A program made the position numbers and the translations under genes. From Paramuribaculum sp. (GTDB lineage: Bacteria; Bacteroidota; Bacteroidia; Bacteroidales; Muribaculaceae), in NCBI GenBank assembly GCA_029058705.1, contig JAIDXA010000213.1, forward strand, positions 1 to 21,892: 21,892 bases of DNA, read 5' to 3'. The notes under the pieces are model-generated. The model was not told where the DNA came from. It did no database searches and saw only the letters and a list, made by a program, of their open reading frames with translations. Shown here piece by piece: positions 7,178 through 17,000 of this stretch; positions within the stretch are counted from its first letter, which is position 1; each line of letters begins with the position of its first letter.

Positions 7178-8818
7178 ATGAATAACCTACCTTCAAATCC
7201 TGAAAACCGCGATTATGAATCGCGTCTGTCGGAAATGAGTCCTTTCGAGATCAAAGGAACTCTTATCGATCTTGCGGAAAAAAATGCCCGCCAGACAATC
7301 AGAACATTCCTGAATGCCGGCCGAGGCAATCCAAACTGGCTTCTTTCTTATCCGCGCGCGGCGTTTTTCCTGTTGGGACAGTTTGCGCTTGCCGAATCCG
7401 AACGCCGTGTCTATGACGGATCGACCGGAATTGTCGGATCTCCGGAACAGGACGGAGTGGCATCGAGATTCGAGGAGTTTCTCGGGGCTCACCCGGAAGA
7501 GACCGGAGCGAAGGTGCTGAAGCATATCTATACGCATGTCACCACGGATCTCAAGGCCGATCCCGATGCATTTGTGTTCGAGATGGTCGATGGAATTCTC
7601 GGAGACCATTATCCGACACCTCCACGTATACTTGACTATACGCAGCGGATTGTCCGCGAATATCTCCGCTGGGCCATGGGAGGCAAGGATTCCGAAATGG
7701 AATATGATCTTTTCGCAACGGAAGGAAGCACTGCCGGAATGTGTTATATTTTCCAGTCGCTCAAACAGAATTTCCTTCTCAACGACGGCGACAAGCTTGC
7801 GCTTCTGACGCCCTGTTTCACACCTTATCTCGAAATTCCCCGTCTTGCGGAATTCGGTCTTGATGTCGTGACGGTTTCGGCCAATGCGGTTGAGCGCGAC
7901 GGCTATCATGACTGGCAGTATCCGAAGGAGGAACTCGACAAGCTGCGCGACAAGTCGGTCAAGGCAGTGTGCATCACCAATCCTTCGAATCCGCCCAGCT
8001 ATACGTTGTCGCAGGACGTGCTTGATCAGCTTGTTGATATCGTCAGGAATGACAATCCGGAGCTGATGATCATAACCGACGATGTCTACGGCACGTTTAT
8101 CGACGGCTTCAAATCGCTGATGTATGTGTTGCCGTACAATACCTGCTGCCTGTATTCTTTCTCGAAATATTTCGGCGCGACAGGTTGGCGTCTGGCTGCT
8201 ATGGCCTTTGCCCCTGACAATGTTTTCGATGCCCGTCTGAAGAAGCTGCCGGCGAAAAAGAAGGAGCTTCTGGCCAAGCGTTATGGGGCGTTGGCTCTTG
8301 ATCCGACGGCGGTCAGGTTTGTTGACCGGGTTGTTGCCGACAGCCGTCTGGTCGGATTGAACCACACGGCAGGGCTTTCTACTCCGCAGCAGGTGCAGAT
8401 GGCGCTGTTCGCGGCGTTTGCCTATCTCCATCATGAGGAGCTTCAGCCGAAGCTGATAAAGATGATCCACAGCCGTCTTGACGCGCTATGGAGTACGACA
8501 GGGTTCACACTCCTGCCCGATCCGTGCCGTGCCGGCTATTATAGCGAGATCGACCTTATGGTGTGGGCCAGGAAATTTTACGGAGATGATTTTGCCGATT
8601 ATCTCAACAGGAATTATGAACCGCTCGATTTTGTGATCAGGCTTGCTACGGAGACAGCGATCGTGCTTCTCAACGGTGACGGTTTTGACGGGCCGAGGTG
8701 GTCGGTGAGGGCATCACTGGCAAATCTCGATAAGGACGCATATCTTAAAATCGGAACGGCAATCCGTAAGATACTCGACAGTTACCATGACGCATATGTG
8801 GCTGCCGTAAAGAAATAG
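7178..8818 (+). CDS. aspD: Aspartate 4-decarboxylase / aspartate aminotransferase (PLP-dependent)
   Basis: This 546-aa fold-type I PLP enzyme converts L-aspartate to L-alanine and CO2, often with side aminotransferase activity. The length fits the large decarboxylase, not the roughly 400-aa plain aminotransferase. The N-terminal extension (NARQTIRTFLNAGRGNPNWL) is characteristic of the family. Core motifs follow: ATEGSTAGM (180-188, phosphate-binding region), ITNPSNPPS (266-274), DDVYGTF (301-307), and YSFSKYFGATGWRL, whose Lys330 should form the internal aldimine. Placement directly behind aspT makes a complete aspartate-to-alanine proton-motive-force and acid-tolerance module, probably co-transcribed. 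A strong terminator follows the stop codon. Confidence 0.95.
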   Translation: MNNLPSNPENRDYESRLSEMSPFEIKGTLIDLAEKNARQTIRTFLNAGRGNPNWLLSYPRAAFFLLGQFALAESERRVYDGSTGIVGSPEQDGVASRFEEFLGAHPEETGAKVLKHIYTHVTTDLKADPDAFVFEMVDGILGDHYPTPPRILDYTQRIVREYLRWAMGGKDSEMEYDLFATEGSTAGMCYIFQSLKQNFLLNDGDKLALLTPCFTPYLEIPRLAEFGLDVVTVSANAVERDGYHDWQYPKEELDKLRDKSVKAVCITNPSNPPSYTLSQDVLDQLVDIVRNDNPELMIITDDVYGTFIDGFKSLMYVLPYNTCCLYSFSKYFGATGWRLAAMAFAPDNVFDARLKKLPAKKKELLAKRYGALALDPTAVRFVDRVVADSRLVGLNHTAGLSTPQQVQMALFAAFAYLHHEELQPKLIKMIHSRLDALWSTTGFTLLPDPCRAGYYSEIDLMVWARKFYGDDFADYLNRNYEPLDFVIRLATETAIVLLNGDGFDGPRWSVRASLANLDKDAYLKIGTAIRKILDSYHDAYVAAVKK

Positions 8819-8840
8819 TCCCCGATCGGGGTGAATGGAA

Positions 8841-8898
8841 ATCCGGCCGGAACCGATGACGGAGAATTACCGTCTGGCGGTTTCGGCCGGATCTTTTT
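8841..8898 (+). terminator. Rho-independent terminator after aspT-aspD
   Basis: A 15-bp stem with one G-U pair (ATCCGGCCGGAACCG at 8841-8855, CGGTTTCGGCCGGAT at 8878-8892) is followed by CTTTTTC on the plus strand. The loop contains a small ACGG/CCGT hairpin. It begins 22 bp past the aspD stop. A separate 12-bp palindrome, CCCCGATCGGGG, sits at 8820-8831 right after the stop. The opposite strand has no T tract, so the hairpin serves the plus-strand operon. Confidence 0.85.
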
Positions 8899-8919
8899 CG
8901 GTTGAAGTCAGCCCTTCGG

Positions 8920-9570
8920 TCAGTTGTTTTTCAACCATTCGGTGCGCACTTTGTCGGGGAGAGGTGTCACGCTGAAGTCGGAGAATCTTGCGGTGAATCC
9001 ATCGCCGTCGGGACAGGCTGCGAACATACCGATGCGCACGGGGTGGTTGGCCTGCATCCAGGCGTTGCGCATCATGTGGTATTCCTTGTCGTCGAACGAA
9101 TAGAAAATCTCTATGGCGTCGAGGCGTCGGACCGCTTTTATCCAGATGAAATCAACGGGGCGGTCGAGTGCTATGACGCTCCAGTCGGAAGTCTTGTGGG
9201 TCACGACGGTGCTGAGGTTGTATTTTCCGTCGACATATTCGATACCGGTCTTGATGTAGTTTTCGTGATCGAGCCGTATCATCAGGCCAGCCTGGTCGAA
9301 ACGGATCTTGTAGTTGCCGGAAACCTTTATCTTGGTTTCGAACTCGCCGCCATATTCGGCATAGTAGAATGGAGCGTCGTCGACGGTGAATCCATAATGG
9401 GAAATGCGCCAGTAGTCGCTTTTGGGAGTCACGTCCATCGAAAGCGTGTTGCCGCTGACGGACCATTTTGCCGGTTCGTTGAACCAGTTCATTTTTTCAA
9501 GAGTCTGTGCCGATGTTGAAAAAACCGACATTGAAAGAAGTGGAATCAGGGAGAATAAAAAAGTTTTCAT
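8920..9570 (-). CDS. Secreted DUF1349-like beta-sandwich protein
   Basis: A 216-aa exported protein. The N-terminus (1-21) is a Sec signal peptide ending STSA before Q22. The remainder is rich in beta strands and follows the pattern of the DUF1349 family, a concanavalin-like fold: WFNEPAKWSVSGNTLSMDVTP, then DYWRISHYGF, a central QAGLMIRLDHENYIKTGIEYVDG, SDWSVIALDR and a C-terminal FTARFSDFSVTPL. Bacterial members are uncharacterised; the yeast relative is associated with enolase regulation, which says little here. The fold suggests binding of a small or carbohydrate ligand (inference). It is transcribed divergently from the LuxR-type gene, with the palindromic promoter between them. Confidence 0.82.
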   Translation of the reverse strand: MKTFLFSLIPLLSMSVFSTSAQTLEKMNWFNEPAKWSVSGNTLSMDVTPKSDYWRISHYGFTVDDAPFYYAEYGGEFETKIKVSGNYKIRFDQAGLMIRLDHENYIKTGIEYVDGKYNLSTVVTHKTSDWSVIALDRPVDFIWIKAVRRLDAIEIFYSFDDKEYHMMRNAWMQANHPVRIGMFAACPDGDGFTARFSDFSVTPLPDKVRTEWLKNN

Positions 9571-9593
9571 ATCGGAAATGATCAGTTGATTTA

Positions 9594-9611
9594 TTAACTT
9601 TGCAAAGTTAA
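9594..9611. promoter_or_regulatory. Palindromic divergent promoter between the DUF1349-like and LuxR genes
   Basis: TTAACTTTGCAAAGTTAA is a perfect 18-bp palindrome. It therefore carries TAACTTTG, the TAnnTTTG -7 element, on both strands at once, overlapping by two bases. Leader lengths to the two start codons (9570 minus, 9633 plus) would be about equal, near 24 nt. RNA polymerase cannot plausibly occupy both promoters simultaneously, so the two genes should compete. Neither side shows a clear -33 element. Confidence 0.7.
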
Positions 9612-9632
9612 ACTCTTAATCAGGAACGCGCA

Positions 9633-10391
9633 ATGGCTAAAAATAACCATTTGCAGAGTGACTTCATCCGGCTCGACAGGCTGCTTCGCAAAGAAGCTTT
9701 GGATACGTGCAGTTCATCGGCGGCGGCCGATGCCTATGCCTATGGGCGGGCTATGGCCCGGGTCGAGAATGTTGTTGCGGTGGTAAGCGACATGGCTGAA
9801 GGCACGAGCCGGATTTTCAGTGGCGGATTTTCCGGAGTGCTCGGACTTGACGGATATCGTGAAGAGAATTCCATTTGGGAAAGACGGATTATTTCATTGA
9901 TGGCTGAAGAGGAACAGCATCAGAAATATATCGCGGAATTGCGTTTTTATCATTTTCTGCGTCAGGCAGGCAGGGGAGCGGAAAACTATTATCTCATGAG
10001 CCGACTCCGGATGACAGTTCCGGATGGCCGGAATTTAGAGGTGCTTCACCGGATGTATTATCTCTACGGCGGAGATGGCCGGAAAGTAAGGTATGCGGTG
10101 TGTCTCTATGGGCCTATGACGGTAGACTTCAAGGGGCGGAGCGTTGTTGTCAATTCTATCACAGGAGTGTCGGAGGAACTGACATCGTCGGCCGATGCGA
10201 ATATTCTCAGCCTTCGCGAGAAACAGGTGCTTCGGCTGATTGATTCTGGGCTGAAGAGCCGTGATATAGCCGAAGCGCTCCACATAAGTGTCCACACGGT
10301 AAGCCGTCATCGTCAGGAAATACTTGGCAAGCTTCAGGTAAAGAATTCCCATGAGGCCTGCCGCACGGCCCGCACGCTGGGGTTGCTGTGA
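9633..10391 (+). CDS. LuxR-type (GerE) HTH transcriptional regulator
   Basis: A 252-aa cytoplasmic DNA-binding protein. Residues 192-252 are a complete LuxR/GerE helix-turn-helix: LSLREKQVLRLIDSGLKSRDIAEALHIS carries the scaffold helices, and HTVSRHRQEILGKLQVKN holds the recognition helix and following helix. The N-terminal 185 residues have no receiver-domain signature. They look like a ligand-sensing or PAS-like domain (LRMTVPDGRNLEVLHRMYYLY, VRYAVCLYGPM), as in the orphan LuxR-type regulators common in Bacteroidales. Its target is unknown. It is divergent from the DUF1349-like gene, and the toxin operon starts 200 bp downstream, so either is a candidate target (inference only). Confidence 0.88.
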   Translation: MAKNNHLQSDFIRLDRLLRKEALDTCSSSAAADAYAYGRAMARVENVVAVVSDMAEGTSRIFSGGFSGVLGLDGYREENSIWERRIISLMAEEEQHQKYIAELRFYHFLRQAGRGAENYYLMSRLRMTVPDGRNLEVLHRMYYLYGGDGRKVRYAVCLYGPMTVDFKGRSVVVNSITGVSEELTSSADANILSLREKQVLRLIDSGLKSRDIAEALHISVHTVSRHRQEILGKLQVKNSHEACRTARTLGLL

Positions 10392-10434
10392 TCGAAGTCT
10401 GCCAACGCCAGCCAACCACATGGAATGTTATTTA

Positions 10435-10467
10435 TCGGTTTGATCTATCTTCTATTAAGATAACCGA
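10435..10467 (+). terminator. Possible weak terminator or hairpin after the LuxR gene
   Basis: Nested inverted repeats, TCGGTT (10435-10440) with AACCGA (10462-10467) and TATCTT (10446-10451) with AAGATA (10457-10462), form a mostly AT hairpin. Only a scattered T-rich stretch follows. It could end the LuxR transcript before the toxin promoter. The signal is weak. Confidence 0.3.
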
Positions 10468-10518
10468 CTGTTCTTCATTTGTGAAAATTTACGGTTGTTT
10501 TGATTTTCTCGCACATTT

Positions 10519-10550
10519 TTTGCAAATTCCAATTCAATACGTTAACTTTG
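10519..10550 (+). promoter_or_regulatory. Promoter of the RHS toxin operon
   Basis: This is the best promoter in the window: a -33 TTTG at 10519-10522, then 20 bases, then a -7 TAACTTTG at 10543-10550. That is the textbook Bacteroidetes arrangement. Transcription should begin near 10557, giving a leader of about 35 nt before the ATG at 10592. I see no other clear promoter on the plus strand until after 21176, so one transcript of about 10.6 kb may cover the toxin and all six lipoproteins. Confidence 0.75.
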
Positions 10551-10591
10551 TCTCCAAAGCACAGCCACAGCCCGAAAAAGACCGTAGAACC

Positions 10592-11029
10592 ATGAAAAAT
10601 CGCCTAATTTCACAGCTGGCAATATTTCTCGCCCTTGCATTTTCTGTAATATGCAACGATGGTCAGGCTCAAATATCGTTTCTTTACGATGCATCAGGTA
10701 ATAGGATTCTTAGGCAACAATGTGCGAAAGAGGTCATCAGCAGAAAACCGGATAAAGAACGAACCGCCCATAATTCACTGAACCGGACTAATGTCATGGT
10801 ATCTCCTAACCCTACAGATGGAGAGACCACTGTTATAATAGAGAATCTTGATAATCGTCCGGCAAGTTTGTCCGTTTTTTCGACCACTGGCTCATTGGTC
10901 GTGTTCGTAAGTAACATTTCAGAATCCATTAATAGAATAGATTTGACCGACCAACTTCCCGGTGTTTATATTATTCAAATAAACATTTGGGGAGAGAGTC
11001 CGATTCAAACGAAACTGATAAAGCGATAG
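10592..11029 (+). CDS. Small secreted protein: one YD-repeat motif plus T9SS type A sorting domain
   Basis: A 145-aa exported protein. A Sec signal peptide covers about 1-26 (cleavage near GQA|Q27). Straight after it comes ISFLYDASGNRILRQ, a single YD/RHS-type repeat motif with the YDxxGNR signature. A polar linker (42-65) leads to a type IX secretion C-terminal sorting domain (about 66-145): VMVSPNPTDGETTV, the SLSVFSTTGSLV strand, LTDQLPGVYIIQI, and a basic end TKLIKR. The ATG at 10592 is chosen because it begins the signal peptide and lies behind the promoter; the open frame upstream to 10388 is not coding. The stop is two bases before the RHS start, so the two are translationally close and likely act together. 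The RHS protein has no sorting domain of its own, so this protein may supply it in trans (hypothesis). Confidence 0.85.
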   Translation: MKNRLISQLAIFLALAFSVICNDGQAQISFLYDASGNRILRQQCAKEVISRKPDKERTAHNSLNRTNVMVSPNPTDGETTVIIENLDNRPASLSVFSTTGSLVVFVSNISESINRIDLTDQLPGVYIIQINIWGESPIQTKLIKR

Positions 11030-11031
11030 CC

Positions 11032-14000
11032 ATGATCAGATTGCTTAAATCCGCAGCACTATTGTGCTTCATTATATTGTGCGCTCTTTGGCCTAAAATC
11101 TCTTTAGGCCAAAGGGTTATGGGCAACAGTGTGGGTACTATAGATGGACATTTTTCGGTTACCGAAGCAGGAGGAGCTTCATACACGGTAAACATAGACT
11201 GCCCTACGGCAGCCGGGGGTATCACGCCTGAACTGGCTATCTCATACAATAGCCAATCAGGAACAGGTATATTGGGAAATGGCACTGACATTTCGGGAAT
11301 ATCGGTTATTTCTTTAGGTAAAAAAAGCATTTTTTACGACGGAAAGAATTCAGGCCGAACACATTCTTTAGATGACGCCTACTATCTGAATGGACAGCGA
11401 CTCTTGCACACTTCAGGAAGTTACGGCCATCCTGGTTCGACTTATCAGATAGCAGGCGACCCTAAAACGACTGTTAGATTTTATGGGGAGTTTACGCCTC
11501 GCGATTCCATTCTTTGGATGGAAGTAAAAACAAATGACGGCCATACTTTGACCTATGGAAAAACGGCCGATTCCAGACTGGCATATAAAAACACTCTCCA
11601 AAAAAAACGAACTTGTGCATGGTATATTTGCAAAGTCGAGAATGCTTTAGGATTCAGCGCCGAATACACATACACCGAATCGGGTCTCATGTTGTATCCT
11701 TCGGCCATCAAGTATGGCATGAAGGAGGGAGTCTCGACATGCACAATCAACAGCGTGACTTTCGATTACGAAAATTTAAGCGGCAACATATCAGAGCACA
11801 CCGTCGAGGACCAACGTTCGGGTATAAACAGGCTCTTACAGACAATCACGCTGAAAATCGGAGATAATATTTGGCGTAAATACAACTTCTCCTATAACGG
11901 CACAAACACAGATTTCGCGCCCACCTTGAAAAGCGTTCAGGTTCAAAATCATTTGGGAGAAACTTTGAAGCCCACTGAATTTCAATGGAATGAAATCCCA
12001 ATGAAAAACCTGGTATCGAAAGAAGCCAACATCGACACAAAACTTCCATTGAAGTTCGACCAAACAGAAAAAGACGGAACCATATATCAGGCTGTGGACT
12101 TTAATGGCGATGGCATTAGTGACATTGTCAAAATATATAGCGACTACTTCACGAACGGAAGTTATACTTGCGACAATCAAACATATAACATCGCTATTTT
12201 TCTTTCCCAAAACAACGGTGTTTATGCTGACACGACAGTATATGAAGATATTCGAACAATCGGCAGTCTATTCGAGACAAGTATTGATTTCCACGGGCAG
12301 TCGATCGTCGATTTTGATGGAGACGGCATTTCAGACATTCTTATCCCGACAACTGAATTTAAAAAAGAACCTTTCACAAGCGAGATTTCTTTCGACCTTA
12401 TTCTTGGCAAGGACATCGTAAGCAAACGCCAGCACAAACAGCAATATGGCTTTCCGCTTAGCAGTTCTGCCGATTCGGTTATTTTTGTTTCCGGTGATAT
12501 TAACGCCGACGACAAAGATGAATTCATATACTTCGAAAACAAACTGAATAACAACTCGAAGTGCATTGGTAAAATAGTATCGTACAACGCAGGGAACTTC
12601 AGTTCAACTGATTTATTCCTGACAATGCCGTATAGCCCTAAAAAAGCCATAATTTCCGACTTCAATAATAATGGATTATCGGACCTTCTACTTTTTCATG
12701 AAAAAGGGTATTGCATATTCCTTAATAAAGGAACCGACAACATCAATGGGATCTTCGATTCCGAGCCATCATTCAATCACTATTCAAATGAGAATTTTTC
12801 CCAATGGGAAACATGCGACATGAATGGCGACGGATTGGTCGATTTTGTTTCTACAAGCGAGCAAGGGAAAAAGCTCGTGGTGCATTACAATCAAGGCAGT
12901 GGTACATTTCGCAAGGAGATACAAGATCTGGATTTGGCACCAAGCACCTCGACTGGACATGATATGCTTCTTTCTTTCGACATTAACAACAGCGGGCGGA
13001 CCGACTTGATTTTGGTTCGAGAGAACGGAAATCGAAAATATTCGTTCTATACAATCTTCAACACACTTAATGGATTAAAACTGAACCAACAAGTTAACTT
13101 CTCTTCTGACAAGAAGCTGCATCCGGGGCATTTGACCGTTGGTAGTTTTTCCCGTTCGGGGTGCGCTGAACTAATGTCGTTCGGAATCGACTTAACCTCT
13201 CCGAGCCAGCAAAAACAAGACACCAGATTGCGTTATTACCGCCTGGCACAAAGTTCATCAGGCAAATTGAACAGGGTTATCGACGGACTTGGCAACACTA
13301 CAACCATCGGATATGGTATTTCTTCGAACGCATCACATGCGCAAAAAATAGGCTCGGCAATAAGAATCGGGGGCGTAGCCACATCCACGGTAACAAGCGC
13401 CACCATACATAATTCGACCGGAATGTTGACAGGCTCTAACAGCTATTCATTTAAAAACATAGTTTACCATACCCAAGGACTCGGGTTCTTAGGCTTTGAT
13501 GAAACATCGGTTAAGAACAACCTTTCTGGAGAGCTCCAACACACTGTTATTTCAGATCGAGATCCTTCGTTTCTGTTTCCCACGACCATTGAAACAAACA
13601 TCTGTTTAGGAGACTACTCATCCCAAAACATACGACATTTCCAAAACATCACCGACCAACCAAACAACCTCCTTTGCGTTCTGACCTCTGAGGAAAACAC
13701 GGATTATGACGGAATCACCAAAAGCTCTACATTCCGCTACTCTCATAACGGCAATTTGGAAGAAACATCTACAAAATATGGCTCGGAAAAATTCTATACT
13801 CTCAGCAAATACGAAAATTATGTAAATTGTGATGGCGTAGAAAAGCCTACAAAGATTACAAAAACACAGAAAGTCGACACCGACAGAAATCCCTATGTCC
13901 AAGTTACAGAATTCGAGTATTCGAATAATGGATTGATAACTAAACAAATCGACAATGCCGGTACAGACAAGGCCATTACAAAAACTTATGAATATGATGT

Positions 14001-17000
14001 CTTTGGCAACATCACACAGGAACACGTTTCGTGGGACAACATAGTCCAAACTTCTAACATTTTCCGCTACGACCCTTCAGGTAATATGTTAACCGAAGAG
14101 TCACACCTTCCTGCAGGAGCGTTAAAAAAATACTCCCACGACGAGTTCGGGCAAATAGTATCGGAAACAGATGCCACAAACAGCCAAAATCTCCTTGTCA
14201 CCTCCTACTTGTTGGATGGATGGGGGAATAGGATAAAGATTTCGTATCCAGACAACAGCGTTGCCACACGCTCGGTTGTATACAGCCCTTCGTCTTCCTG
14301 TGCATATACCATTACCGAACGAATCGGATCTGATTCTCCAGTCTATTTCAATTATGATTCAAACGGTCAGCTGATAAGCAAAACCACAAAAGGAATAGGT
14401 GACATACATCTGAATACGGTTTATACCTACGATTCTTTCGGAAACGTAATTAATGTAGACAATACAAGTGGCAAACATACCAGTAGCTTATCCTACACTT
14501 ATGATTGTCGCAACCGAATACTGAGCGAACGGAATAATAACGGCCATCAAACCAATTATGAATATGCAAAACTATTCGTTCAAAAAAATATATATTACCC
14601 TGACAACGGCCGGGTTCGCACCCATGCCACTTACTTTAACCCTATGGGGCATCCGATTCGCTATGTTTCTGATGGCGTGGACTTTTACCACATGGTGAAT
14701 TCCATGGGCAAAACGATGAGCTACATGACCCCCGATGGACATAACGAATTCGAATACGACCAAAACGGGAATTGCACCTATGCCACCGAGCTTTTCGGTT
14801 TAGGCGCACAAAGAACTCAGTATGCTCCTGACGGAAAAATCTTGTCGCACACCGATGCACAAGGCTCCGAAACGACATATTCTTATGATGAATTCGGTTT
14901 ATTACAGTCGGTTGCAACACCAAACAGGGTAATAAGCCATGAATATGGCACTAGTGGTTTTGACATTCTTAAACTCGTTCGTTCATCCGATGGCTACAAC
15001 AGCATACTGTTTTCACACGACAAATTCGGAAGGATCGATTCCGAAACAAGAGAGTTCAGCGACGGCAAAGTGCTTGGATTCAGTTATGAGTACGGTGATA
15101 ATTCTCGTTTGAAATCGAAAACCTATCCTAATGATCTAAAAGTAAATTATGTCTATGACTCTCAAGGGAACATGGTCGAAGTCCTATTGGATTCCATAAG
15201 TGTGAGTAAACTTGTGTCGTATGATGGCATTCAGTCTGTCCACCGATTTCTCGATCAGATATCTATTGTAGAGATAAACGATCTCGAGAGAGCAAGGTTT
15301 GACAAATGGGTCTCGGATTCGACATCCATGCTTTTCGATATTTCTGTCGAATACGACCGGGCATTAAGCCGCACCAAAAGCCGATCCGGATTCACACCAT
15401 TTCATGGAAGGGAAACATTTGACTATGACAGCCTCGACCGACTCACAAAAGCTACTGGTGTTGGTGGCGACATGGAGATCACATATAATAAAAACGGCAG
15501 CATTAAATCCAAATCAGGCATAGGCAATTATACCTACAACGCCTTTCCTTTTCATGCGGTTAAGGAAATCGAAAACTCAAGCGGCAGCATCAGCTCTCTA
15601 CCACTGCACACGGTTTACAATGAATTGGGTTTGATCGAAGAAATAACAGATGAAGCAACCGGTTATTCCATCTCATTCGAATATGGTCCCGACCAAAAAC
15701 GATGGAAAAGCGAACTCCGCAAACATGGCGAAATCGTGCGTACGATTCGCTATGCCGATGAATATGAAGAGGTAACCGAAGGCAACACAATTCGCCGTTT
15801 CTACTATCTGGAGGGCGGCAACCTTGTCTTGCAAACATTAGAGAACTCCACTCTTATTTCGCAAGAAATCCTGCATCTGCTCACAGATAACCAAGGAAGC
15901 ATCATTAAGGTGGTCGACGGCAAAGGCAACATAGTATTCGAGACTTACTACGATGCGTGGGGTGCAGCAACCGTGATTAACAACAGCATTGGATTGACAA
16001 GAGGCTACACAGGTCATGAAATGATGCCGGAATTCTCGTTAATCAACCTAAACGGACGACTTTACGACCCTCAGATTTCACAATTCCTCAGTCCCGACAA
16101 TGTGATTCAATCGCCCTCCGACTTTCAAAGCCACAACCGCTATTCCTATTGCCTTAACAACCCCTTGATATACACCGACCCATCGGGCGAATCATGGTTA
16201 AGCAGCGCGCTTTTAGGTGCGGTAGGTTTTATTTCCGGCTATCTTTTCAATGGCATCGAAACCCACCATTGGGGTTGGTCGTCGATCAAGGTCGGACTCT
16301 CCAGTGCGGCATTCGCCATATTGGGGGATCTTGGGGGCGGCTCGGCCAGTTTATTGAATAAAAGCCTGAGTGTGGTTGCTAACAACGCTCTCTCGCACAT
16401 GAACCCCATAAGTGCCTCCCTGAACTCACACGTTACGTTAAGCATGTTTCCAATTCTCAATTTCGGTACAGGCGGCAGCGTGTTTGGCATGGGAATGGGT
16501 GTTAGCGTATCGCACAAAAAATGGAACTTCCAAGCATCGATCGGGACCACTTCGAAATATTTCGGATGGAACTTCAAAACAACCTATGATGACTATGGAG
16601 CATCCTATGGAATGACATTCTATAATGCAGGCAACTTCCACGGATCGCATATTGGAGGACAGATTACAGGGACGGCTGCTATATACGCCCATAAATTCGC
16701 AGCCTCGTTTACCAACGATGCCCTCGGTGATGGCGAAGACCGATGGCGCACAACCGCTGAAGAAATCTCCTGGGGGCGCTACTCGATCGGTTCATACGTC
16801 GACACAAACTGGGGTAAAGGAGAAAGCGAAAGAATCCATGGTGAACGAAATGGGGTTGACTTTGCAGATTGTTATGAAGATATAATTAAATATAATGTAA
16901 ATGGCACTTATAAAGAAGGCCAAGCTTACATGTCACCTATTTGGATAGGAATACGCCAAGGCAACCAAATTCACAGACTGGGCTATTCTCATAAGTACAA

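Noticed and set aside
7193..8470. 425-codon open frame on the minus strand opposite aspD
   Set aside because: It is fully inside the confident PLP-decarboxylase gene, its translation has no recognisable motifs, and high GC with codon bias explains its length.
10388..10591. N-terminal extension of the T9SS-domain protein to an ATG at 10388
   Set aside because: It would put the strong promoter and the signal peptide inside the coding region and overlap the LuxR stop. The ATG at 10592 gives a clean signal peptide.
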